DNA of 38,495 nucleotides from Candidatus Avelusimicrobium cornigerorum (GTDB lineage Bacteria > Elusimicrobiota > Elusimicrobia > Elusimicrobiales > Elusimicrobiaceae): assembly GCA_002309715.1 (NCBI GenBank), contig DBXW01000003.1, forward strand, positions 922-39,416, given 5' to 3'. The notes below the pieces were generated by a model, which did not search any database, was not told the origin of the DNA, and was given only the letters and a program-made list of their open reading frames with translations. Every line of letters starts with the position of its first letter. Position 1 is the stretch's first letter. The translations under genes were made by a program, and so were the position numbers. Shown here one piece after another: positions 16,644 through 24,859 of this stretch.

Positions 16644-17843
16644 ATGAATAATAATTTCGGGAAAATATTTTCAATCGGACTAGCCGCCTTGCTACTAGCT
16701 CCCGTCATGGCTCAAGCACAAAGCAAAATCAAAGCCGGAAAAGCAGTTATAGAAGCACTAGAAGGAAAAGCCGGAAAAGGCATTGCCAACGCCTTAAAAG
16801 GGCAATCCAATAAACTTTCCGAAACGATTGACGCTCTGTCCAAAAACGCACAAACACCCGCCGCTCAATATATTCGGGAAACATACCGGGTAGAAGTTCC
16901 CACCGAACATTTTGTACAAGGCAGCCAAACACAAGAAGAATTTGACCGCGTTTTCAGACCAATTTCAGGTGATATTATTGACTTACAAGTAGAAAAAGTA
17001 ACCCATGCCACCGGCAACGATGTGTGGATGGCTTCAAATAATGAAGTAAAAAAACTTGCCACTAAACCGGGGGACATGATTTTAGAGCCTAGTTCGTTAT
17101 CTTTCCCGGTTGTCTTAAGCAAAGAAAAATTTGCCGAATTATATCAACCGATTAAGGGCATGCCGAACTTGGCACTGCGCCGAGGAAATGTGTCTATGCC
17201 GGTAGAAATTAGTTATATTACGCGCGATTGGACACCTGCACCGATTCGCTTTTTGAGAAATCCGAACACTTATAAAAAAGGGAATTTCGTAGTTTCGTTC
17301 TATGGTGGTTTGTTACGCAGAACCCTGCCGGCGGAAGAAATAGCTACCTATTTCCGCGGTCAAAACATTTCGCCTTCTAATATAAACTTGTTGTTTAGAG
17401 CCATCGGCCCGGAAAATACACTTAAATTTTTAGATATCCCCACGGGGAAACCGGCCCGTTACGTCAAAAGCGCCCGCATCCAAGCGCGACCGGCACAGGA
17501 CGGCGAAAAAATCGTAACGGTGCTTAAAGACGGCACCCAAGAAGCTGAAAACATCGCGAAAGACGGCGATTGGATAGTTACTAATCTCGGCGGAGAACAA
17601 GATATCGTTCCGGGAGAAAAATTTGTTCAAAAATATGAACCGGCAGAAGAACTCGGTGAAGGTTGGTATAAACCGACCGGTCTTCCCCAAACCTTTATAC
17701 AAATCCACCGCGAACTTAACATTAAAGCCTCGTGGGGAGAACAGTATTTAGGCCCCGGATCCTTCTTAAACATCACTAAGCCGGAAGATGTTTACGGCGT
17801 AGCCGAAGAAGAATTTAAAGAAACCTACGAACTCGTTAAATAA
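16644..17843 (+). CDS. Exported protein of unknown function
   Basis: The 399-residue protein begins with a signal peptide, MNNNFGKIFSIGLAALLLAP, likely cleaved after AQA near residue 24. The region after it is Lys/Ala/Gly rich (IKAGKAVIEALEGKAGKG and a partial repeat of it), then becomes a globular sequence without a motif I recognise. A segment at about 280-320 (KIVTVLKDGTQEAENIAKDGDWIVTNLGG) has the look of a compact beta-rich module that is seen elsewhere in similar form near residue 120-150 (MASNNEVKKLATKPGDMIL), so the protein may hold two related units. AGGAG lies 6-7 nt before the ATG, and an upstream GTG at 16614 is less likely. It stands alone, with a promoter at 16574-16602 and a strong terminator after it. 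Confidence 0.75.
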   Translation: MNNNFGKIFSIGLAALLLAPVMAQAQSKIKAGKAVIEALEGKAGKGIANALKGQSNKLSETIDALSKNAQTPAAQYIRETYRVEVPTEHFVQGSQTQEEFDRVFRPISGDIIDLQVEKVTHATGNDVWMASNNEVKKLATKPGDMILEPSSLSFPVVLSKEKFAELYQPIKGMPNLALRRGNVSMPVEISYITRDWTPAPIRFLRNPNTYKKGNFVVSFYGGLLRRTLPAEEIATYFRGQNISPSNINLLFRAIGPENTLKFLDIPTGKPARYVKSARIQARPAQDGEKIVTVLKDGTQEAENIAKDGDWIVTNLGGEQDIVPGEKFVQKYEPAEELGEGWYKPTGLPQTFIQIHRELNIKASWGEQYLGPGSFLNITKPEDVYGVAEEEFKETYELVK

Positions 17844-17859
17844 CACAACATCATCCCTG

Positions 17860-17888
17860 CCGTTCCCCGGGCATCCCCCGGGGAACGG
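17860..17888 (+). terminator. GC-rich hairpin after the exported-protein gene
   Basis: CCGTTCCCCGGG and CCCGGGGAACGG form a perfect 12-bp stem with a 5-nt loop, followed by TTCATTT. The U-tract is broken, but the stem is very stable. Confidence 0.7.
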
Positions 17889-17969
17889 TTCATTTAATAG
17901 AACCTTATAATTCACTACAATACTTCTCTTTCAGCCATGTCTTACGCGCGGCCCAATAATCTTCTCATA

Positions 17970-18001
17970 AAAAATGCCCCGGTAAAATCCCGGGGCATTT
18001 T
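17970..18001. terminator. Bidirectional terminator before the RND efflux operon end
   Basis: AAAATGCCCCGG and CCGGGGCATTTT form a 12-bp stem with an 8-nt loop. The A/T ends supply a U-tract in each direction. It ends the minus-strand efflux operon (stop at 18018). Confidence 0.85.
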
Positions 18002-18017
18002 CCGTTAAGCAAATTTT

Positions 18018-19394
18018 TTATTTTACTTGCCAACCACCGCCCAGGGCTTTACATAAATTTACTACCGCCGTTAACTCACTGGCGCGAGAAGTGGCTAGAT
18101 TCATCTCGGCGGACAATAAATTTTCTTCTACACTCAACAAATCCGTCACACCGATAAGCCCCGCGTTTTCTTGTTTTTTAGTTAAGTCGTAACTGCGTTT
18201 CATGGCCGCGGTCTGCGAATTGTACGAATCAAAAATATCGCGATTGATACGGTTGGCGGCCAACGCATCGTACGCTTCCTTGAAAGCCGTTTGCACCGTT
18301 TTGGTGTAAGATGCTAATTGTTCGCGGTATTGTGCCTCGGCTTTTTTGTTTTGCGCTTTAATTTTACCACCCTCAAAAATAGGTGCTAAAGCGTTGCCCG
18401 CAATGTTCCACACCCCTGCGCCTCCGGTGAACAAACTTGTTAACGCGTCGCTGGCAAAACCCGCCGTACCGGTTAGTGAAATAGACGGGAAATACGCCGC
18501 ACGGGCCGCGCCGATATTGGCATTAGCGGCAATCAGTTGTTCTTCGGCTTGACGAATATCCGGACGGCGTTGCAATAAATCAGACGGCAGATCTGCCGGG
18601 ACATCCGGTATTAACTTAAGTTCGGTTAATGTTTTGCCGCGCGGGATATTACGTGCAATAATTTCACGCGGAGACTGCCCAAGAAGCACCGCTAATGCCG
18701 TTTCTTGTTGCTCGCGTTGTAAATTGAGTTGTTGTAATTGAGCCTGCACACTATCTTTGTTGGCTTGCATACGACGCAAATCTACTTCTGTACAATAACC
18801 GGCTTTATAGCGCGATTCATAAATGCGTACATTTTCTTCACGCGCTTGCAAGGTTCGTTCCAAAATCTTTTGTTGTGCATCTAACATTCGCAAGGTAAAA
18901 TAACCATTAGCCACATCGGCCGTAAGCGTCAAGCGCACCGTATCGCGCGCGGCTTCCGTAGCCAGCAGTTGCGCCCGGGCAGCCTCGGACAACCGACGAT
19001 ATTTTCCCCACAAATCTAATTCAAATGAGGCCGACAAACCCGCCGTGCTTTGGCTTTCGCCGGATCCGGCGTTGTTGCCTTCCCGGCCGCTTTGCGCCCC
19101 GGCGGAAAGCGAAGGCATTTGGTCTGCTTTAGCCACCCCTACATCAGCACGTGCTTCATCTACACGCGCAATAGCGGCTTGTAAATCTTGGTTGTAAGCA
19201 AGGGCTTGTTCTTCCAGGCCGTCTAATACGGGATCTTCAAATACGTTCCACCATTGGGCCGTTGTAAAAATGCCGTACTTATCACCGGATTGACCGCCTT
19301 GCGGCAAGTCTAACTCGGGTTGTTTATAGTTAGGTCCTAACAAACACCCACTTAAACAAGCCAATGAAAATAAGGTTAAAGCAATTTTTCTCAT
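18018..19394 (-). CDS. RND efflux outer-membrane lipoprotein (NodT/OprM/TolC type)
   Basis: The 458-residue protein has a lipoprotein signal ending in the lipobox LSGC (Cys17), followed by LLGPNYKQPELDLP, typical of the NodT family of outer-membrane channels. Two repeats of coiled helices with LAYNQDLQAAIARVDEARADVG and LAALLGQSP-like (LAVLLGQSPREI) and RRPDIRQAEEQLIAANANIGAARAAYFPSISL motifs are diagnostic. It forms the trimeric exit duct of an RND pump. The start overlaps the RND gene stop by 4 nt (ATGA), so translation is coupled. It is the third gene of an adaptor-pump-channel operon. Confidence 0.95.
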   Translation of the reverse strand: MRKIALTLFSLACLSGCLLGPNYKQPELDLPQGGQSGDKYGIFTTAQWWNVFEDPVLDGLEEQALAYNQDLQAAIARVDEARADVGVAKADQMPSLSAGAQSGREGNNAGSGESQSTAGLSASFELDLWGKYRRLSEAARAQLLATEAARDTVRLTLTADVANGYFTLRMLDAQQKILERTLQAREENVRIYESRYKAGYCTEVDLRRMQANKDSVQAQLQQLNLQREQQETALAVLLGQSPREIIARNIPRGKTLTELKLIPDVPADLPSDLLQRRPDIRQAEEQLIAANANIGAARAAYFPSISLTGTAGFASDALTSLFTGGAGVWNIAGNALAPIFEGGKIKAQNKKAEAQYREQLASYTKTVQTAFKEAYDALAANRINRDIFDSYNSQTAAMKRSYDLTKKQENAGLIGVTDLLSVEENLLSAEMNLATSRASELTAVVNLCKALGGGWQVK

Positions 19395-22300
19395 TTATTT
19401 TCCTCCAATTTCCCGTCTAACGGGGCTTCATTATCTTTACCGCTAAACCAACAGAAAAACAACGGCACAAATAGCGGAGCAACGCCGGTAGCGATAAGCA
19501 TACCAAATACAACGGCCGTGCCGATAGAGTGTCTGCTGGCCGCACCCGCCCCACTGCTAATCATTAGCGGCACGCATCCTAAAATAAATGCTAAAGACGT
19601 CATAACAATCGGTCTAAAGCGCAGTTTGGCTGCGTCTACGGCGGCCTTGGCTTTTTGTTCGCCTTGTTCTTTTAAGAGCACCGCAAATTCTACAATTAAA
19701 ATAGCGTTCTTCGCGGCCAAACCGACCAAGGCCACGAGCGCAATTTGAAAGTAAATATCATTGGATAATCCGCGCATAAATGTACCCAGTAGCGCCCCAA
19801 ATACCGCAAACGGAACTGCCATTAACACCGCTACCGGCAAACTCCATTTTTCATACTGCGCGGCCAAAATCAAGAATACGACCAAAATACCTAACAAGAG
19901 TGCTTGCATAGAAGAACTGCCCGCCAAATTTTCTTGATAAGTAGTGCCGGTCCACGCGAGGGTAAAGTTGGGATCCAGTGTGTTTTTAGCGGTTTCTTCC
20001 ACGGCCGAGATGGCGTCGCCGGAACTGTAACCGGCGGCCGGGTTAGCAATAAATTTAGCGGCCGGGAACACGTTAAACCGTTCCACCATATCCGGCCCCA
20101 GTGAGGGCGTTAAGGTAACAAGCGCCGATAACGGAACCATAGATCCGCTTTGCGCGCGCACATATACCCCACTGATTTGTTCGGGCTTTGCACGATATTC
20201 GCCATCGGCTTGAATCATTACCTTAAAACTGCGGCCCATATAGGTAAAATCGTTGACGTATGTAGTGCCGAACGAACCTTGCAACGTAGCATACAAATCA
20301 TCCAAAGACACGTTCATAGAACGGGCTTTTGTTTCATCCACCATTAGCGAGTATTGCGGCACATCGGCCGAGAACGTACTGGTTACGCTAGCAATTTCCG
20401 GGCGTTTTTTAACGGCTTCCATAAACGCTTGGATTTGTTTTTCCAATTCTCGGCTATCTCCCGAGCCGCGGTTTTGTATATAACCTTCCAAACCGCCCGT
20501 CGTACTCATACCCATAATGGGCGGCGGATTAAACGGCATCACAATAGCGGTAGGAATTTTTTGCATAGCGGCTTGATAGACACCGGCCACCACACCTTTT
20601 GAAGACAAGGCTTTTGTTTTGCGTTCGTCCCACGGTTTTAACATCACAAACGACGATACCGCATTGGCTTTTTGTGTACTGCTAAGCATATCATAGCCGG
20701 TAAACGTCATATCTTGGTCAACGGCCGGGTTACTTATGATGATTTTTTCTAATGTATTGGCAACTTCTTGGCTGCTAGTTAAAGACGAGGCCGGGTCCAA
20801 TTGCGCCGATACCATAATAAATCCCTGGTCTTCGTCGGGCAGCAAACTGCCGGGGACTATTTTGAAAAGCCCCAACATCCCCGCTACCAACAACACCAAC
20901 ACCACAGCAGACACCGGCACACGGCGGATAAAGAAAGATACCCAACCGGCATATTTCCCGGTAAGTTTTTCAAATTTTTGGTCAAACCAATAGAAAAATC
21001 CTTTCGTCGGTTCTTCCTTATGACGCAAGAGAAGCGCGCACAAGGCAGGCGTTAAGGTAAGAGCCACCAACCCGGAAATAACCACCGACACCGCAATCGT
21101 GATGGCGAACTGCTGATACATTACACCCGTGAGTCCGCCCATAAAGGCCACCGGCACGAACACCGAACATAGCACCAACACAATCGCCACTACCGGGCCG
21201 GAAACTTCTTCCATCGCTTTAATAGTTGCTTCTTTGACGGGCAATTTTTCTTCGCTCATCAAACGCTCTACGTTTTCAATCACCACAATAGCGTCGTCTA
21301 CTACCATCCCGATAGCAAGCACAAGCCCAAATAGCGTAAGTGTATTGATAGAAAAGCCAAATAATTTCATGCCGGCAAACGCACCGATAATAGATACCGG
21401 CACGGCCAAACACGGAATTAGTGTAGCGCGCCAATCTTTTAAGAATAAATAAACAACCAAGAACACGAGCACCATGGCTTCTAAAAGCGTATGGATAACT
21501 TCCTTAATAGATTCCTTTACAAAGAGCGTGGTATCATACGCTACTTTATACTCCATATCCATTGACGGCGGGAATTGTTTAGCAAGTTCCTTCATACGCT
21601 CTCCCACGGCGTTAGCGGTAGCCACGGCATTAGCCCCCGGGGAAAGGAAAATACCTATCGGCACGGCAGGTTTTCCGTTGTAACTGCCATTAAATTCATA
21701 CGTCTGGCTACCTAATTCCACTCGGGCCACATCTTTTAGCAATAAAGTCGTGCCGTCGGGGCTGGCGCGCAAAATGATATTTTCAAATTCTTCCGGTGTG
21801 GTTAAACGGCCCGGCGCTACAATCGTGTAGGTGCGGTCCACTTGTACCGGTAAAGGAGGTTGACCGATTTTACCGGCGGCGCGTTGGGCGTTTTGTGCTT
21901 GTACTGCAGCGGCGATATCACTTACCGTTAAATTACGTTGGGACAATACATCCGGTTTTGTCCAAATACGAATCGCGTAATCGTTAGCAGACATTACCTG
22001 CGCATCCCCTACGCCTTCCACACGTTTTAAATCATCTACAATGTTAATTAAAGCATAGTTCCCAATGGTCGTAGTATCGGCTTGTCCCGACGGAGAATAA
22101 AGCGCAATAATCTGTAACATGGCTGAAGATTTTTTATCTACCGTTACCCCGTAGCGGCGCACATCCTGCGGCAAAGAAGAAGTGGCTTGCTGTACGCGGT
22201 TATTAACGTTAATCATAGCCTGGTCAGGATCCGTGCCTACTTTAAAGGAAACCAGCAAACTCATATCCCCGTTAGAAGACGAGGTAGAGTTCATATAAAG

Positions 22301-22528
22301 CATATCTTCCACCCCGTTGATTTGTTGCTCCAACGGAGCGGCCACGGTGGTGGCAATTACTTCGGGGCTAGCGCCCGGATAAGAAGCGGAAACCTGAATG
22401 GTAGGTGGCGTTAAATCGGGGTATTGTTCTACCGACAGCGAAGTAATAGAAACCACCCCGGCCAATACGATAAGCAACGAAATGACCGTAGCAAAAATAG
22501 GACGGTTAATAAAGAATTTAGAAAACAT
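19391..22528 (-). CDS. RND multidrug efflux pump, HAE1 (AcrB-like)
   Basis: The 1045-residue length and the N-terminus MFSKFFINRPIFATVISLLI are those of the hydrophobe/amphiphile RND family. Visible motifs include PDLTPPTIQVSASYPGASP, the helix-4 proton-relay segment GLVLAIGMVVDDAIVVIENV with the two adjacent Asp residues, a C-terminal partner helix with GLAAKNAILIVEFA (helix 10 Lys), and AILIVEFAVLLKEQG. These residues support a working proton antiporter. The pump sits in the inner membrane and takes substrates from the periplasm. It starts 11 nt after the adaptor gene and overlaps the channel gene. Substrates cannot be inferred. Confidence 0.95.
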   Translation of the reverse strand: MFSKFFINRPIFATVISLLIVLAGVVSITSLSVEQYPDLTPPTIQVSASYPGASPEVIATTVAAPLEQQINGVEDMLYMNSTSSSNGDMSLLVSFKVGTDPDQAMINVNNRVQQATSSLPQDVRRYGVTVDKKSSAMLQIIALYSPSGQADTTTIGNYALINIVDDLKRVEGVGDAQVMSANDYAIRIWTKPDVLSQRNLTVSDIAAAVQAQNAQRAAGKIGQPPLPVQVDRTYTIVAPGRLTTPEEFENIILRASPDGTTLLLKDVARVELGSQTYEFNGSYNGKPAVPIGIFLSPGANAVATANAVGERMKELAKQFPPSMDMEYKVAYDTTLFVKESIKEVIHTLLEAMVLVFLVVYLFLKDWRATLIPCLAVPVSIIGAFAGMKLFGFSINTLTLFGLVLAIGMVVDDAIVVIENVERLMSEEKLPVKEATIKAMEEVSGPVVAIVLVLCSVFVPVAFMGGLTGVMYQQFAITIAVSVVISGLVALTLTPALCALLLRHKEEPTKGFFYWFDQKFEKLTGKYAGWVSFFIRRVPVSAVVLVLLVAGMLGLFKIVPGSLLPDEDQGFIMVSAQLDPASSLTSSQEVANTLEKIIISNPAVDQDMTFTGYDMLSSTQKANAVSSFVMLKPWDERKTKALSSKGVVAGVYQAAMQKIPTAIVMPFNPPPIMGMSTTGGLEGYIQNRGSGDSRELEKQIQAFMEAVKKRPEIASVTSTFSADVPQYSLMVDETKARSMNVSLDDLYATLQGSFGTTYVNDFTYMGRSFKVMIQADGEYRAKPEQISGVYVRAQSGSMVPLSALVTLTPSLGPDMVERFNVFPAAKFIANPAAGYSSGDAISAVEETAKNTLDPNFTLAWTGTTYQENLAGSSSMQALLLGILVVFLILAAQYEKWSLPVAVLMAVPFAVFGALLGTFMRGLSNDIYFQIALVALVGLAAKNAILIVEFAVLLKEQGEQKAKAAVDAAKLRFRPIVMTSLAFILGCVPLMISSGAGAASRHSIGTAVVFGMLIATGVAPLFVPLFFCWFSGKDNEAPLDGKLEENK

Positions 22529-22539
22529 ATCTGCCCCTT

Positions 22540-23919
22540 TTAGTTACCTGCAGCCGCGGTTGGCGTTTGTGCGGTTGCCGGTACAGTTGCCGCCGGCGAG
22601 AGATCTTCTGTCGGCGGAACGGACACTCCGGATAAGGCCTGTTCATCAGGAGCGGTAGCCTCGCCGATCGTTTGTTCCAAAGTCGCCAAATCGCGCCCGT
22701 CGTCAGATGCTTGCTCTACTTTTTCTTGAGGCATTGACACCGTAAATTCTTGCATAGTCGGGGCCACTAACATACCGGGGCGAATTTTAACAAGTCCGCC
22801 GTTTATCACCCGCTCGCCCGCTTTTAAGCCTGACGACACAATATACATATCATTTTGTAATTGTCCTTCTACCGAGCGAAGTTCTACCGTATTATCCTCT
22901 TTAATCACATACGCTGTTAAACCGTTGGGGGATACCAACACCGCCGAAGCCGGCACCAATACCGCGTTTTTAAACACAGCACCCACCAAACGCACCCGGA
23001 CAAATTGCCCCGGTATCAGTTCGCGCGTGCGCGCCGGATTGGCAATTTCCGCTTTGATAGCAATGCTGGATGTTTGTGTATTCTCGGAACTGTCAAAGAA
23101 AATGAGTTTTCCGCGTTGCGGATATTCTTTACCATTAGACAATAAAACTTCCACATATATCGGCACATCTTCTACGGCCTTTTCGCGGTAGTTCATGTCC
23201 TTAAGCATTTGCGGGTTATCGGCATTACCCATAGAAATCGTACCTTCGCGATAACCTTGCGTCAATTTTTCAAATTGACTACCCGGCATTGAGAAATTTA
23301 CATAAAGCGGATCAATCTGTACCATGGTAGTAAGCAAGCCCGATTCTCCCGCAGCGGAAATCAAACTCCCTACCGTCTGATTTTCTTTGCCCGCAATACC
23401 AGAAATAGGCGCCGTCACTTTCGTGTAACCCAAATTGATTTCAGCATTATTTACGCCGGCTTGGGCTACTTGCACATTGGCTTGAGCCGTCTCGTAAGCC
23501 GAAAGAGCATTATCGTAATCTTGTTGGCTCACGGCATTTTCGGCCCGCAAAGTTTTCATACGTTGATAGGTGCGTTTGTTGCGTTTTACTTCCGCTTGCG
23601 CTTGGGCCAAAGAACCGCGCGCTTTTTCCAACGCCACCACATATTCTTTATCATCAATTTGAAAAAGTTGCTTCCCTTGCTCCACAAATTCGCCTTCATT
23701 ATATAAGCGGGCCTCTAAAATTCCCCCCACTTGTGCGCGGATTTGCACATCTAGCGAACCGGCCACTTGCGCCGGATATTCCATGGTCCACGGATAATCT
23801 TGTTGAATAACAGATACCGCATTAACGGCCGCCGCTTGCGGAGCAGCCGCTTCTTTTTTGTGACAACCCACAGTTGCCAATAAAACCGTCATTAGAATTA
23901 CACTTCCTATACGTTTCAT
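22540..23919 (-). CDS. RND efflux periplasmic adaptor lipoprotein (AcrA-like)
   Basis: The 459-residue protein begins MKRIGSVILMTVLLATVGC, a lipoprotein signal with Cys19. It then shows the adaptor order: beta-barrel start YPWTMEYPAQVAGSLDVQIR, lipoyl half-motif GGILEARLYNEGEFVEQGKQLF, a helical hairpin (about residues 95-160), the second lipoyl half YTKVTAPISGIAGK, and the barrel/membrane-proximal domains. After about residue 385 there is a low-complexity tail (rich in Ala, Pro, Thr, Glu) of about 75 residues, longer than usual for AcrA. The ATG at 23919 has GGGAG 5 nt upstream; the frame could be read 18 codons longer to 23973, but that would run through the promoter. It is the first gene of the efflux operon. 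Confidence 0.93.
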   Translation of the reverse strand: MKRIGSVILMTVLLATVGCHKKEAAAPQAAAVNAVSVIQQDYPWTMEYPAQVAGSLDVQIRAQVGGILEARLYNEGEFVEQGKQLFQIDDKEYVVALEKARGSLAQAQAEVKRNKRTYQRMKTLRAENAVSQQDYDNALSAYETAQANVQVAQAGVNNAEINLGYTKVTAPISGIAGKENQTVGSLISAAGESGLLTTMVQIDPLYVNFSMPGSQFEKLTQGYREGTISMGNADNPQMLKDMNYREKAVEDVPIYVEVLLSNGKEYPQRGKLIFFDSSENTQTSSIAIKAEIANPARTRELIPGQFVRVRLVGAVFKNAVLVPASAVLVSPNGLTAYVIKEDNTVELRSVEGQLQNDMYIVSSGLKAGERVINGGLVKIRPGMLVAPTMQEFTVSMPQEKVEQASDDGRDLATLEQTIGEATAPDEQALSGVSVPPTEDLSPAATVPATAQTPTAAAGN

Positions 23920-23950
23920 AATACTCCCGATTTTTAAGTTATTTTTATTT

Positions 23951-23977
23951 ATTGTAAGAAACTTCTTATCCATGCAA
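23951..23977 (-). promoter_or_regulatory. RND operon promoter with an operator-like palindrome in the spacer
   Basis: On the minus strand TTGCAT (23977-23972) and TACAAT (23956-23951) are 15 nt apart. A perfect inverted repeat, TAAGAA-AC-TTCTTA (23955-23968), fills the spacer and overlaps the -10. A dimeric repressor bound there would block polymerase, as TetR- and MarR-type regulators do at efflux operons. The short spacer makes a weak core promoter. No regulator gene adjoins. Confidence 0.55.
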
Positions 23978-24010
23978 AGATCTTTATTTATACTAGTTTT
24001 TCGTTTTCTA

Positions 24011-24039
24011 AAGACATATTATACAAAAACTTTTATAAT
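24011..24039 (+). promoter_or_regulatory. Promoter 7 nt upstream of the start at 24047
   Basis: AAGACA (24011-24016) and a perfect TATAAT (24034-24039) are 17 nt apart. Seven bases separate TATAAT from the ATG at 24047 and no ribosome site is present, so a leaderless mRNA is predicted. Confidence 0.6.
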
Positions 24040-24046
24040 AACAAGT

Positions 24047-24832
24047 ATGAGATACTTATTCATTTTAACATTTTTAGCCATCCCTCTTGGGGCGGTTTCC
24101 GCAGAAGAACCGGAAATCGTCATTGAACTGACGGGGGACTCGGACAAAAAGCAGAACGATGGAATAAACATCTGGGATAAAGATGCCAAAGCATTGACGC
24201 GTCTACTCAAAAACAAAACACGTGAAGAAGCGTTGGCACTGATTACCAGCGTATCCACCAAAGACGCTAACGTGCGCGCCACCGACGGTACCAAATACCG
24301 TTTTGTACAATATGGCAGAGAAGGCGGATATCGTAAATTTTTATTTCGCGCCAAAGAACCGCAAACTTTTGTAGCCGTGGCCACATCTCCGCAAGAATCG
24401 TTGTCATTATTTGCACAATACAAAGTAAATATCGGTATAAGTGAAACGGAATTTTTAGCGTTGCACCCCGAAGGGGTAACGCCCGTTCCATTGCCAACGC
24501 CTAACGGACAAACTCTTTACAAATTACAACAAGCCGAAACATCTCAATTCTTTTTATTTAAGAACAATCAACTCACACGTTTGATGACACCTCAAGAAGC
24601 CGATCAATTACAGCAAAAACAACAAAAATCATTGGCAGCCGCTCAATCTAATAAGGCTCCCCAAAATACCCAAACAAAAAAATTTAAGGCACTTGTTTCC
24701 GGGGGTACACTTACTGATCAAATGTATTTACCGCGTGTGATTAACCCACCGCACGAACCGACTGCTATTCCACCGGTCCCAAGCAAATTGCCACCCGGCA
24801 CACCCCTTTGGCCGCAGACGGTCAATCCATAA
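24047..24832 (+). CDS. Exported protein of unknown function with a Pro-rich C-terminus
   Basis: The 261-residue protein has a signal peptide MRYLFILTFLAIPLGAVSAE. The mature part starts EEPEIVIELTGDSDKK, then an alpha/beta-like region (about 50-185), a Gln/Lys-rich segment (about 185-215) and a Pro-rich end INPPHEPTAIPPVPSKLPPG. I recognise no family. The gene reads divergently from the RND operon and is 27 nt upstream of the group B-like hydrogenase gene, but no functional tie is evident. A -10 box lies 7 nt before the ATG at 24047; reading upstream in frame to 23972 would add a non-signal-like extension across the promoter. Confidence 0.75.
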   Translation: MRYLFILTFLAIPLGAVSAEEPEIVIELTGDSDKKQNDGINIWDKDAKALTRLLKNKTREEALALITSVSTKDANVRATDGTKYRFVQYGREGGYRKFLFRAKEPQTFVAVATSPQESLSLFAQYKVNIGISETEFLALHPEGVTPVPLPTPNGQTLYKLQQAETSQFFLFKNNQLTRLMTPQEADQLQQKQQKSLAAAQSNKAPQNTQTKKFKALVSGGTLTDQMYLPRVINPPHEPTAIPPVPSKLPPGTPLWPQTVNP

Positions 24833-24840
24833 CTAAATAT

Positions 24841-24848
24841 GATAGAAT
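24841..24848 (+). promoter_or_regulatory. Possible -10 element for the group B-like hydrogenase
   Basis: TGATAGAAT at 24840-24848 is an extended -10 match (TGnTAGAAT). Initiation at about 24855 would leave a leader of about 5 nt before the ATG at 24860, again without a Shine-Dalgarno sequence. No -35 is evident, and read-through from the gene at 24047 is equally possible. Confidence 0.4.
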
Positions 24849-24859
24849 ATACGTAGAAT

